A stretch of 64,000 nucleotides of DNA from Varroa destructor. Lineage: Eukaryota; Arthropoda; Arachnida; Mesostigmata; Varroidae. Shown here piece after piece: positions 49,701 to 60,611 of the stretch. Both the position numbers and the translations under genes were made by a program. Each line of letters opens with the position of its first letter. Positions within the stretch are counted from its first letter, which is position 1. Under the pieces are notes generated by a model that worked only from the letters and a program-made list of their open reading frames with translations, did no database searches and was not told the origin of the DNA. The stretch spans positions 20,105,509-20,169,508 of the forward strand of contig NW_019211458.1 of assembly GCF_002443255.2 (NCBI RefSeq). Direction: 5' to 3'.

Positions 49701-51085
49701 GAAGGGCCTATTCGTTGTCATCACGATGATCATTACAACAACTGCATTCAGCTTCGTGGAGCCCACCCTTGAGCTGTTCCTCGAAAACACAATTCAAACT
49801 GAACACAGTACAGCCTACTATTTCGCAGAGGCTACTTCCTTTGCCTTAACCGCTCTGGCTGTAGCACCGTTCATCGCTGCAAGGTAAAAAAAAAAAAATA
49901 CACCTATCTATCTCGCATTGTTCATTTAGGCAAATTTTCCGTCTCTTAAAAACTTTTCGCCTTATCTATACTTTGAAAAAGCGTAAATTAGTTAAAGAAC
50001 TAGAAAATTTCCTCTCTATGGTCATATGTATCATTGAAAACATCATATATATATATGTATATAAACAAATAGATTTGGATGTGTATCAAGCTACCTTCGT
50101 CTTCACTTAAGGTGCATAGCAATATGAGCTGAGGAGTTACAGCATTTTATTTTGTGATTAATCTAAATAAAACGTTTTTTTACGTGTTCGTAACTTGAAG
50201 GTCAAAAATGGGCACAATGATCTTGGGAACGTCAATTCTAGGAATCTCCTTCCTGCTTATGGGTCCGTGCCGATACATCTTACGCAAACCGAACGACGTG
50301 GCCACAATGTTTGGCGTAATCGTTTTGGGAATAGGCTTTGCCTTAGCCTACGTACCAACCCTCGACTTCCTTGTCGATACTGCGATCTACGATTTGGGAT
50401 ATTTCAAACACCCTGCGACGTACGGGCCTATCTCTGGCCTATGGAATTTCTTGAACGGTTTTGGCGAAACGTTTGGCCCTGTTATCGCCATGTTCCAGAA
50501 TTCACCGGACATCAGGGACGCGACCCTCGTATTCTCGACGGTACTATTTACTTGTGTGGGTAGCTTACGCGTATTTTTTCATTCTTCATTTATATTGGTT
50601 TTGAGTACAGCTGAAACAAAATCAACGTTTGCTTACATTAACGCATGCTGCATTCAGCCATTGTCCGCCGTTCTTATTTCGGCTCTTATAACTTTAGTTT
50701 CGATTCTTCAAAGATTCATATACGATTGCTCTTGTCGTTCGCAGTCGAGTATGAATAACTTGACTTAATTTTGTGTTTATGGTTATAGGGAATCGGATTA
50801 ACGCTGATTTTCTTCCATCTCTCTGTCGAAAAAACACTTGAGGGACACCGATTAGCCGAGGGGAGGAAAGTAGGAAAAACGGCAGCGTTTGCTAGTAGAA
50901 AGAGTCGGACACTAGCAGATAAATCCAAGTTGAACAACAGCAGTAATGATGACAATATGGATAACGAGTCACATACCGAAAGCGGCGAACTAGCCAATGC
51001 TATTAAATACTTCTTAAAACCCAGCAAGAAGGACAAACACGTATATGAACCCCCTTTTATACAAAGACATATTAATAATGTCTAA
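46305..51085 (+). CDS. MFS transporter, SLC18B1 / vesicular amine type (5 exons)
   Basis: Coding exons 46305-46722, 48541-48758, 49375-49883, 50201-50555 and 50789-51085 join in frame to give 598 residues. Twelve hydrophobic segments follow a polar N-terminus of about 100 residues: TM1 near 101-124, six by about residue 265, a central loop near 270-290, and TM12 across the exon 4/5 junction. Diagnostic stretches are LPQHLAKKMEQFGKEGTVSE after TM1, the GSSMISSLVFGPFIPRFG region (MFS motif A position), RVIEGIGAAAF in TM4, SFSLGPIIGSLL in TM5 and SGLWNFLNGFGETFGPV in TM11. These place it in the DHA1/SLC18 group, closest to SLC18B1, a proton-coupled vesicular polyamine carrier in mammals. Both tails are longer than in human SLC18B1 (456 residues); the C-terminal tail is charged. 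An in-frame TGA 12 bases upstream supports the ATG. Substrate is unknown. Confidence 0.9.
48541..48758 (+). CDS. SLC18B1-like exon 2
   Basis: The acceptor is atcatttcag and the donor GTT|gtaagt. It encodes residues 140-212 with TM2, TM3 and the start of TM4. The frame is also open upstream through the intron end to an ATG at 48432, which is most likely chance. Confidence 0.9.
49124..49145. repeat. (TTC)n microsatellite in intron 2
   Basis: About seven TTC units inside the second intron of the transporter gene, counting coding exons. Confidence 0.9.
49375..49883 (+). CDS. SLC18B1-like exon 3
   Basis: The acceptor ends in cctcgatag and the donor is AAG|gtaaaa. It encodes residues 213-381 plus two bases of an arginine codon, covering TM4 to TM8. 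Starting at 49375 restores RVIRVIEGIGAAAF, the expected TM4 signature. Confidence 0.9.
50201..50555 (+). CDS. SLC18B1-like exon 4
   Basis: The acceptor (acttgaag) completes the split arginine codon. It encodes TM9 to most of TM12. The donor TGT|gtgggt is chosen because it keeps exon 5 in frame. The neighbouring GG|gtagct would frameshift and stop within TM12. Confidence 0.8.
50789..51085 (+). CDS. SLC18B1-like exon 5
   Basis: The acceptor (ggttatag) is followed by GIGLTLIFFHLSV, the end of TM12. A charged tail of about 80 residues follows, rich in Lys, Arg, Asn and Ser, to TAA 51083-51085. The long polar C-terminus is presumably cytosolic. Confidence 0.85.
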   Translation, partial: GIGLTLIFFHLSVEKTLEGHRLAEGRKVGKTAAFASRKSRTLADKSKLNNSSNDDNMDNESHTESGELANAIKYFLKPSKKDKHVYEPPFIQRHINNV

Positions 51086-51170
51086 AAATAGATACATGTC
51101 CAATCTTGCCTTTCTAACTTCGAGTTATAACAGTATTGTTTGCTATACAAACATTTTACGCTCTAAATGT

Positions 51171-51175
51171 GTGCA

Positions 51176-51214
<39 letters not shown>

Positions 51215-51220
51215 GTGCAC
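51171..51220. repeat. hairpin with (TA)n core, 3' of the transporter
   Basis: The arms gtgcacct (51171-51178) and aggtgcac (51213-51220) are exact reverse complements enclosing a (TA)n tract, which is itself self-complementary. The whole can fold as one long stem. It starts 85 bases after the stop codon and so probably lies in the 3' UTR. Confidence 0.85.
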
Positions 51221-51479
51221 GCATATAAAGATGTAAATGTGTAAAAAAGTAAAATATTTAGGGTTAGGCTATGGCAAAAAGTGTGACCATTAGCGGGCCA
51301 ACCTGCTAAAAATGTTGCACTTTATACGTAAGTGGATACAATTCAAGATCGGTCCATTCTAAACATATGTAAAAAGCGGATTGATAAGCATTTCACATTA
51401 ATGTAGGCGTGCTGATTTGATTATTTTGATAAGAAAAAAAATCAAGCGTAGGCTTTTTTTATCGAGAAAAAGTAACTAT

Positions 51480-51485
51480 AATAAA
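51480..51485 (+). terminator. candidate poly(A) signal of the transporter gene
   Basis: An AATAAA hexamer 395 bases after the stop. It is the first canonical signal I noticed downstream, but chance occurrence in AT-rich DNA is likely. Confidence 0.35.
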
Positions 51486-51533
51486 GCTCAAATACCTGTA
51501 ACTGATGGCCGACTTATCTCAGGGCTGCCGTTC

Positions 51534-51556
51534 TATATATATATATATATATATAT
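51534..51556. repeat. (TA)n microsatellite
   Basis: About 11 TA units. Confidence 0.95.
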
Positions 51557-53440
51557 TAAAACGGTAAAAATCTTTCTGGTTGTAATTTTCAAGGGTCTGG
51601 TCCCTATGAAGATATTGACTCCATATAATGGTAAATGGGTCACATAAAGCTGATTGTTTCCCGCGTGTATTTTTACAGAAATTGTGTCTACTCCGCATAT
51701 TATACATTTGAGTACAGAAAATGCTTTAATTAGAAAATTACTATTATTACAGTAGACATTTATATGAACCGTAGAACACTGGAAAAAAGTTGTGTTGTTC
51801 ATTATTCCGCAAAATAGGGTGGCAAAAAAATTTTCCGCAAAAATATTTATGATGAGTTGAATATAAATCTAACCCTAGGTAGGATTTCTTAGAAGCTATC
51901 GTTGCTTCTAAAGGTTGCCGCTGAAGGTTTCAATAGATACTGTGCAAGCATATCTTGTAGTGCCTCTAGAGCCACCTACCGAAGTAGTAAAACAAGCCCC
52001 ACATAACCTAAGCTTAAGCAAAACCCTTTGCTCTGCAAAATCTTAGCATTGTCCCCTATATACTGTATATATATCATTTGCGGTCTATAACAAATCTTTC
52101 TTGAATCAATAAATCGTAACATTGATGTTAAACATACATAATCAGTACCCATGTTACCGTTATATAAACTTATAATTGAAATTGTGTACAGCTTAAAAAT
52201 TAAATTAGCCACATATTAAAGGCACTAAGCCTAAACAAAATATGTCAATAAAACGAGCTATTAAAGGTCAAGAAGTATAAAGTCTATCGCACAAACGCTG
52301 CTATTCGTTTCCACATAGCTGCACACCTATTACTGTTGTAATAAGTGGATCGACAAAAAACATATTTCAGATTTACTAGATGTTGTTCCTACCCAGAAAA
52401 TATCAAGTTCACCATAACATCTTTCTAAAACCAACAAATCTCCATTTGAAATTATTTGTAAAACACTGTAGTTTATCTGCCTGTTTGTATTACCCGCTGC
52501 TTTCGACGCTTGAAGACTAATGTATTTCGAGATTACGCAGATATACATTATGTATAGACTTAATACGTTTGACAGGTCTTTTAGGCATGTTCTTGTAGGA
52601 TTTCGAGGTAAGCCACTGACCCCCGAATATATCTTTGACTTTGTTTCATGAACTAATGACAAACTCAAAGGTCGATGTTAAGAAGCGCTACTTTCCCCGG
52701 CGTGATAGTTGTCAACACGGATTTAAATACTATAGAAAAATGAATTACGTACTATGAGTTCCTAGATGCAGCTTTTTGGTTCCTGCTGCAGGCCCTTAAA
52801 GCCTCGAACTTTTGAAGTACGTATTGTTCAATTTAATTGTAACAGTACCACTTTCAGGAAACAAGCATACCAAAAAAAGGGATAGGAATACTCATCGTTC
52901 CCTACTCATATTTCGTTCTATACTTCACAGGACCTACCTATATTTCAGCAAAAAAAAAAACTAAATACATTTTAGTAGATGGAAACACCTCGTTGCTGTT
53001 ACTATGCCATTGGAGCCAATGGCAGTTCCAAATAAAAATTGGTATACGAGTGCTAACCCCCTGCGCATGAAACAACACGATGCGACGCTTACTAACATTT
53101 AATAACGCCAATTACAACAGGACCATTTTTTATTTATCAAGTACTCGTTGACGGGAGAAATCTTTTTGGAACGATTGGTTAAACATTACATCGAAAGAAG
53201 CCTCCTTTTCCCAAATTACTATCTGACGCCTGTCCTTCATTTGCATTATCTGCTTGGCAGATGCTGCCATTTTTCCCCACGACTTTCAGCACTGTAATTA
53301 TCATTTCGGCACAGGGTAGATCCTATGGATTCCAGGTGAAGCCAAGTATAAATTCACCGCAGACGTCCTCGTTCCTCGTCGCCATCTAGACAGGATCTAA
53401 AAATATTTCAGATGCCGTACACCTCTTTTTTATCGTAGTT
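51557..53440. other. non-coding, no gene seen
   Basis: AT-rich sequence between the transporter and the LINE relic. A minus-strand open frame at 52330-52668 has no recognised domain. The 3' end of the LINE could extend into the last part of this block. Confidence 0.45.
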
Positions 53441-53879
53441 TGCGCAGCTGGGAGATGCGCTCTTACCAATTTGATAGCAGTACTTTTCGAAGGTCACATG
53501 GCTGGCAATTGGTTGAGTGAATACGTTAATGACCCGTGCCCACAACCATAGAATTCACCCAATCCAAGGATCAGGAGTTTCGTTCAGAATTCAGGTTGTC
53601 CTGTTCGATCGAGGTCCGCCGTTTTTTGCTGATGAAATCTCACAATGTGGTCGAAGCAACTCTGAGATCCCACGGTATTTGCTAGAACCTGCACGCAGTT
53701 GCAGTGCAGGTTTCTCTTGAGAGGTTGAAGGCTATGAAGTGCTGCGTTCTGTCCAGGACCTTACGCGTCGTTTGTCTTTGAGTTGTCTATTTCCAGATTC
53801 GCGAGGCATGCAGCATGATGTCGTCCACCACTGACGTTAGAAACCATCTTGTCTCGTCTGAGGCTCCTTTAGGTCGTGA

Positions 53880-54857
53880 GAGCAAAAGTCGAAGATCGCT
53901 GGTTGCCTGAACGGCCCGCTTTACTGCTTGGTGAACGCGCGGTTGTAAGCACAACCCTCACGTACTTAACCTATTTGAATAGCCCTGCCAGATGGCTAAC
54001 CGATTTAATGCGTAATCCTGGCTGGCGTTTTTGTCCGTTCAACAACACCCCTTCTGCTTCTTCGGCGCAAGGCTATGTCCTGGCCAGGTTAAGATGTTTG
54101 TGAAAGTCACATCTGCCACTCATTTCCCGATCGATCAAGACCAGCACAAGCTCGTTTATGTAAGCCGCTGGGTGCACGTCCGGAAAACGAGATAGACGTA
54201 GCACCCCATCTTACATAATATTTTATGAAATAGGTCCGAAGACCGAAGCCTGTGGGGCCTCTGGTAGGCCGCTTCATCATATGTCGCCAGTCCGGTGCCT
54301 CTCTTAGGCATGACCCTTTCATCCTAAGTAGATACGGTGGGATATCTAGTGATCTAAAAACATTGTTTGTCGCAACTAGGTCACGGAGTTTTACGTATTA
54401 TCTAGGAGTAATGTTTTCTAAATCGGAAGAATATTGGCCTCCTTGCTTCTGCGATTTCCGAAACATTGTTGATAGGAGTGTGTGTGGAGTTACCTCTCCT
54501 AAAGCCATGTGAATCGCCCGACAATGCTTATCTTTTTCATTGAATTGCAGTTGATCATGCGTTCTACGGCCGCTGACAGCACTCCTGGCATTCTTATTGG
54601 TTAATATGGTAATGGATCCCTTGGTTATTTACTCGCTTCGGGATAAGCGCAGAGCGCGCAACTTTTTAAACCGTTGAGTTGCCTATCCGAAGCATTTCGG
54701 CTACCCAACGCTGAAAGATTTCTGCATAATCTCTGACGAGCCTTAGTAGCACTTCCGTAGGGACAGCATTACGGCCCGGAACTTTTCTCGTTTTTATTTT
54801 CGCCTTAACCTTACCGATGATAAGTAGATGTAAGTCGAAGCTTGCATTAGCAGACAA
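53880..54857 (-). pseudogene. R1-like reverse transcriptase remnant
   Basis: In order from 54,857 downward: TRKVPGRNAVPTEVL (RT0 block, Pro at 54779); then after a stop KVARSALIPK; then SHGFRRGNST (54,485-54,514), matching QYGFRxGRST. Next comes DIPPYLLRMKGSCLREAP. Then APQASVFGPIS, a stop, NIM, a stop, and DGVLRLSRFPDV. After that AYINELVLVL at about 54,140-54,165, where the catalytic YADD/FADD reads YINE (54151-54162). Finally GVLLNGQKRQ and VKYVRVVL (near 53,950). The loss of both catalytic aspartates and at least three in-frame stops mark it as dead. Confidence 0.82.
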
Positions 54858-55299
54858 AACAATTGGGTGTGAATGTAGGTCTGTCGGGAAACAGCGCGGT
54901 TATGGCCCTCCGCGCTTTTTGCGATAGGAGCTAGAAAAACATACTAAAAATTACCTTGTACGATATTGTACCTATTTTTCTACGAGCACTTTTTCGCAGA
55001 GCAATTTCTAATTATCGTTTTTGTTCTTGCATGTCTTTCGGTAGTTTCCGGCATACCTCACCGTATACTTCTCAACGCTTAAGAGCGTTTTACGAATACT
55101 AGGCTCCAAGTCGTGTACACCTTTTTAACCGATGACTTCAGTCACTAGTACCATAGAAGATTGTAGGTGCATAAAATGAGAGTTTGTCGTTCGGCTGGCA
55201 CTTAATACGCCTTTTCCAGCATTTTCGAGATACGGAGTTACAAGACCCGCATGTTAAATTCACCTTTGCCTATCATAGTCCATCTGTATGTATGCATCT

Positions 55300-56262
55300 G
55301 GCTGATCCAGGTGTGTAATCGGCGGTTGCAGATGAGCCTGGGAAACGTAAAGCGTATACGATGCAAAAGTGGTCAGACAGGATTTCTGTGTATAATTTGT
55401 GCATGCAAATCGGATACAGAAAGAGGATGCAGGCTCCTAACGCTCCTTGCTCAAGGCCTTTTACAACACTTGGACTGAGATAATACATGCGTTGTAGGAC
55501 TGGAGCCACCTCGTTCACTGGACACAGGGTCTATTTTATCTTGATGTGTTCTTGCTTGGAGAACAGTTGGATGGCCTTGATCAATGAGTTAGCGATGCAA
55601 AAATAATGCCTGGAGCGTGTTTGCTCGCACGGATTGGCTGGAATATCAGTAATCGCCATCTTACCGAAGGACAACGCGTTAAAAATCTGACTATATTTTG
55701 GTGGCGTCCTTATTGTTGATGACCATCGTCCTAGATTGTCCTGGAACCTGCACGTTAGCTGTCATTGTCGTGCTTAAAGTGACAGCTGCTGCAGTGCAAA
55801 TGGAAATGCCATTGGTGTGGTCCTCTTTAACTATAATTTTTATGCCTCTATTGAGGATTTTGAAATTCGTTGCACTTGTATCTCTCATGTTGACGGAATG
55901 ACATTTCGGCCAGTGCGGACTGTGTCAGCGTACGTACCCATACTGATCCCAAGAATGACGATTTTCACTATGGTGTTCTTGCACTTAGGCTTTATTGATT
56001 TTCTTGGAAAGCGGCCTTCTTCGCAGATCATGGAAAAATGCATGATGCGCTGCTTGTCCCTAATTGTAGAAATGGCTATAATTGCTAACTTAATGCCATT
56101 CCTGTCTAGAGCTTCGCGTAAAAGGCATGTTGCCTCCCTAAAAGCATGCAGCTGTAAGGCTGTGACTTGCAGAATAATTTGAGCGATAAGGTCTAGAAGG
56201 TGGCATAATGTGGTTTTGTTATCTGTACCCATAGCTCCAAGTCTTGGGCAGCTACAGTTCAA
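55300..56262 (-). pseudogene. R1-like endonuclease domain remnant
   Basis: The opening segment reads LHAFREATCLLREALDRNGI then KLAII, matching the start of LINE APE endonucleases (LQxNLxxxxxAxxLLxxxxxxxxIDIAxIxEP). Further on come a SRTMVINNKDAT-like counterpart of the GDFNA motif (near 55,700) and LSDHFCI at 55369-55380, the conserved SDH motif. Stops and frame changes lie between these blocks. The glutamate of the EP motif is not visible in the open frame. Confidence 0.75.
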
Positions 56263-57300
56263 AAATAAGACCTTGCATCATCTAGGACGGAAAACTTAGT
56301 GGTAAAATGTTGCAATGAGCGGTTGTCCGTATTGTGTTTCGCCGAGAGTAGAACTAAGCGTGTTAGCTTGTCGGATGGAACGCTCGCAATAGACAGCTTC
56401 GTCTAGCTGAAGGTTGGACAGCCCTTCGGCAGCAGTGTGAAGTACTGTTCTTCCGTCAAACTCGGGCCCTTAAGTATATTGCTTTACGGCCCCTTATTCT
56501 CCCTGCAATTTTTTTCCTTACCACCGTGTCCATCGCTTTCCGTTGACGTGCCTTTGGTTATTTTCATGTGGGGATCCTCCTTTCGCGATCTTTGGTAAGC
56601 TTCCTTATTTGTTTGCCTAGTAAGATGACGCTAGTTTTTCGTATCTCTGACAGCTCGAATTAGAGCCTTTAGCTTGTTCGAATAGTGCTTTCAAATGATT
56701 GGTAGTAACTCCCTTAATTATTGTTATGGCTTTATCGGGAAGGAAACACTTTGTCTTGGTGGTTTGTAAATTTGATTTCTTCTTTTGCTGTAGAACCTAT
56801 CTGCGAGGCTTCTGCTTCCATTGTGTCAGACTCTGTGACTAGAAGGCGTCTTTATCGCTATCTGTCTTTTCGAAGCTGCTAGCGTAACTTATAGTCGTGT
56901 TGCTTTCGGTTTTGGTTTGATCGCTCTCGATTGCATCGCAGTCACCTTTCGTCTTTTTCAAGGATGTTATAGGGGTTAGCGATCGTTATGTGGCTGTTTA
57001 GAGGGCTTTCATAGTCCGCAACGATTGGCTGAAAGCACCCGCTCATTAGCACGTGACGGAGCAAAAAGTGTCTAGCCACCTCCTGCCGGTTGATTGCTCA
57101 TATCCAACGGATCAGCTACTGCTGTGATCGGTATAGTCTTCGAAGTGCGAAATCTGAGCTTTGCACCTTGCCTTCAAAAGCCTGCAACTAGGGGAAGGCG
57201 CTGTAGTGTGTTTTCAAGGCATAGATCTCCCTTTTTTACCATCTCAGCTTCATATTCTAGTGATACGATAACAGCTTTATATGGTTAGAGAGCAGATCAG

Positions 57301-58440
57301 CTAAAAACACCGTTAGAAGTGTTCTTAAAATTAATTCAGTGTAAGTTTCCCTGATTCGGGTGTTGCAAGGGCAGTTTGGCCGAATTGTACAAATAAACTT
57401 GTGTTATATCATGTCTGTCTATTGTAGTGAATTAGCTCTTCTCTTTTTTAGTCATTAATTTCTTCATATTTAACCCAAAACGGGACGTACGTTTGTGCTT
57501 TCTTTAGCCCTGCTTGTTTCAGTTAAACCATCCTGTTTTACAGCTCAGTAAAATAGACGTACTAAGGTGTGCGATATAATTGCGGAAAAGTTTTGAGCTC
57601 TGCTAATAAAAAAAATAATAATTAAACTATATTATAGCGGCTTACGCAACGTACTTGAGGGGTCGCCGTTACTTATTCATTTACTGAACTCACTAGCGAT
57701 GATGGTACCTATCATATATGGGATTCCCCTATAAAATGCATTTTATATAAAAGTTCTAGTTTATGAAGCGGGCTGTGCTTTAAGGCATATCCTTGTGCAG
57801 AATTTGTTCTTCTAACGGGATGATACGCTTTCTTTTTACACGGTAGTCTATGGGGAGGTCGGTTTTGGCACGGATCGAAAGCTCGCCGTGAGATGCATAT
57901 CTAAATAATTCGTCTGTTCCTGTTGCTAAAGCTACGTTATTACGCTGAAAATTGGGCCAAAAATAATGGCAGCGTCATTTTCTCTTCATTAGCAATTGAC
58001 TGTGTTTAGAGACAGGGCGTCATCGTCATACCGCTATTAAACAGTATCATCGAAAGCAGTCCATCAAACGACACGAGGACAACGATCACCCTATCACATT
58101 CTGGAGATTCATGCAAAAAGCTCGTACAAAGGTGTACAGATAAAGCAATACTACACCAGCTATAACTGGACAGCGCCAGGGCAGGCCAAGCCATTGACAT
58201 TTTTAAATAGTCCACCTTAGCCACAAGCTTGTCAACGAGATGATAAAGGTGATTAAATTTAAAAAAAAAAAATAAATAAATTTTATTAACAGCGTGTTCA
58301 AAAGTCACATAAGCACGTTAATCAAAAGCTGAACATCTAAAAAAGGTAGCTGTACGTGCGGCCGATTTCCATTTTTCGTTCTCTTAGTATTTACCTGGGC
58401 GTCGTGCTTCTGACTTTAGCACTGATTTGAGTAAATCCTC
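57301..58440. other. non-coding, no gene seen
   Basis: AT-rich sequence upstream of the LINE on its own strand. It contains an A-run near 58260-58280 and no coding signal. The 5' end of the LINE may reach into it. Confidence 0.45.
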
Positions 58441-58447
58441 TCATTAG

Positions 58448-58607
58448 GTGTGGAAACGATTCCACACCACAATAATGGCACAATTTGAATACACGTACGC
58501 TAGCACAACCACAAATGAGTTAGACGCACACATCTACTATGATCTCAGCATGAAGCTTAACGCTATACAATGGAATACGCCAGGTCTTTGCGGAAAATGT
58601 CGTCCGG
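58448..58607 (+). CDS. candidate internal exon, Cys-containing
   Basis: A well-formed acceptor (aaatcctctcattag) and a strong donor (CCGG|gtaagc) bound a 160-base segment that is open in the frame reading VWKRFHTTIMAQFEYTYAS at its start and NTPGLCGKCRPG at its end. The GLCGxC string recalls the end of von Willebrand factor type D domains, but without the surrounding cysteines this is only suggestive. An in-exon ATG at 58475 also exists. No flanking exon joins it unambiguously, and the segment may be chance. Confidence 0.25.
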
Positions 58608-59478
58608 GTAAGCACTTCCAGATCATTTGCAAAAATCAGTCTTTTCATCGTTAGCTTGATGGCACTCTTAGAAGAAATTTTTAATTACTGCATGTGCAAA
58701 TAATGTCTACTCTTCAATCTACATTGTAGTCAATAATGATATGCAATCGATATGGCATAGGAGCCTCTCATATCTAATGTTATGTACCTGACCTGGAGTA
58801 TCTTCATTCTTTTTTGCCTTCCTTTTCAAACAAGTAAAACGGCGCCATCTTTGGAGTTCTGCGCCATTATTCAGTAAAATGTTTGCGTGTTCATTAAAGC
58901 AAAGCTTCTCGAAATTAACTGTCAATATGGTTTTTTTCTTAGAGTCTTTTCGCTCCTATAAAACGTTGGATAAGTGGGTTTATATACGTATAAACCTATA
59001 TTCGGATATTCTAATCGTAAATATTCATGAGTAAATTCTACTGTTGTGAAATGAGTATCAGGTTCAAAATGCGGAATTCTAAAAATCTTTTTCCACACAT
59101 ATAGAAATTTCTTAAATATTTAAATTTCCCGCCAGAATTGTAAACCCGACAAAATAATCATATGATTGTCATGTCATTCAGTGGGGTCTCTGGTCAGGAA
59201 CGGGTTAGCAAAGCGCCGTACAGGTTCGTTTGATAAGTACATCGCTCATGTGCCAGCGTTAATAAACGGTTCTAGCATGGCTAGATAAACGCTGTCGCAG
59301 CAGACAAACATCGTTTTAGCGATTTGTGTTTTGGCGATTTCCTCTTCTTCTCTGTATTTCGAAGTTATTAGAAAAACCTTTCAGTTGTTCGTGCAACTGC
59401 ATGCTCTGACAGACCCTCGCTGGAACACCACCACCAAAAGCCCGGCAATAACTGCAACTTAATGTTTCAAATTTTCAG
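58608..59478. other. non-coding, possible intron
   Basis: AT-rich; no coding signal except short openings. A YY1-like string (ggcgccatctttgg) lies at about 58841-58854. If the flanking candidate exons belong to one gene, the simple junction between them is out of phase, so another exon would be needed here. Confidence 0.35.
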
Positions 59479-59598
59479 TTTGCTACCGACCCATGGCATT
59501 ATTTCGAATTGTGTAATAGTAGCAATATGGAAGGATGTAAGCAATATTTCGTTTTCGTTAAACAGCAATGTGGACAGCAAAGACACTATGACAAATAG
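59479..59598 (+). CDS. candidate terminal exon, Cys-containing
   Basis: A very good acceptor (tttcaaattttcag, ending at 59478) precedes 39 open codons ending at TAG 59596-59598. The peptide begins FATDPWHYFELCNSSNMEGC and has three cysteines and an N-glycosylation-type Asn-Ser-Ser, as expected of an extracellular domain. No family is assigned. Another open frame (59462-59710) overlaps it. The segment is unsupported by neighbours and may be chance. Confidence 0.25.
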   Translation, partial: FATDPWHYFELCNSSNMEGCKQYFVFVKQQCGQQRHYDK

Positions 59599-59599
59599 A

Positions 59600-60600
59600 T
59601 ATTGCACGCCGCTGCAAACGAATATTTTTAAGTCAAGGTGTTGCACTGCATTCAAGGTCAAGGTGTGCACGTTACTTTTGCGTCACAATGCTTGTGCTTG
59701 TATAATATAAAACGTTTACGTCGTTGATGGTTGAATCTCCAGTGCACTCTGCTGTATTATTGGTAGAATTCGACGACATAGTCTTCATTACATATGACGA
59801 AAATAATAACAATTAGGTAATTATGGCTACTTATTATCCATATTTAACTAGCATTCACAGCCGAATTAAAGCTAGAGATCCTAGAGTGCGCCGATGACTC
59901 AGATAAGATTAACTGTATGCATGAATAAAATACGAAACAGATAGATGGCATCTTCAGTGAAACGTACTATTTTTTACGGACGTTTTACGTTGCTTACGGA
60001 ACATCTATTTAAGTAACAGTTTGTTATATGCTAGATTATATACGAACCTTTAGGAGTTTTGTGAAAACATATTCTTTCCTATATTGTTTGCTTTCAAGTT
60101 TTCGCCAATCGTGAGTGCCAATGGAACTTCCTAACAATAATTTTATATGGTATCATCATCATACTTAAAAATTAAGGAAAATTATTCCGATAGCGTCATC
60201 AAACCTTCTTTTTATTTACTGATTATCCAAGCAGTTAACAAACCGTTGAGATATTCGAGAAGATTCGTTTCTAATATCTACAATATGTCACTGGTTTTTT
60301 TTTTAATCAAAATCAAATGAATTTAATCTCTTATCAGCTAGATGATATCGAACATTTACCGATTGAAAAAAAAATTAAGTTGCGTTACAAAAAAATAGGA
60401 ACGACATAAGATAATACGTTGAACTAGAAAAAAACGTTCATATGCGTCACTTCCTTTTTAATATGCAAAGGGTAGCCTGCGGTGTGAAAAAGCACAATAA
60501 TGAAGAAAGAAACCTACTGACGGTAATTATTATTATTATGCATTCAACTAATTATATCTTCATCTGTATTTTGTTTTGTTTAATATTCTAATATATAAAG
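59600..60600. other. non-coding, upstream flank of the acidic-protein gene
   Basis: Strongly AT-rich with several A- and T-runs. A TATA-like string lies at about 60590-60598, too close to the ATG to be the promoter. An AG at 60608-60609 (gtgcag) could be the acceptor of a 5' UTR intron. Confidence 0.45.
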
Positions 60601-60611
60601 AAGGTGCAGTA

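Larger units (their letters stand above)
53450..57300 (-). mobile_element. decayed R1-like non-LTR retrotransposon
   Basis: On the minus strand, conserved blocks of a two-ORF LINE appear in the correct order across several frames. A hydrophilic ORF1-like region spans about 57.3-56.3 kb. An APE-type endonuclease spans about 56.2-55.3 kb. Reverse transcriptase spans about 54.86-53.9 kb, and a Cys/His-like C-terminal stretch reaches about 53.5 kb. The DGVLRL string after the PQxSVxGP motif and the KVARSALIPK string are typical of R1-clade elements. In-frame stops and frameshifts occur within the RT, and the YADD motif is changed, so this copy cannot be active. Ends are approximate; no poly(A) tail or target-site duplication was found. 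It is not within rDNA, the usual R1 target. Confidence 0.82.

Noticed and set aside
53517..53720. Plus-strand frame containing FDRGPPFFADEI, like an integrase DxG(P)xF motif
   Set aside because: It is antisense to the LINE relic, has no other integrase or LTR features, and is best explained as a shadow frame.
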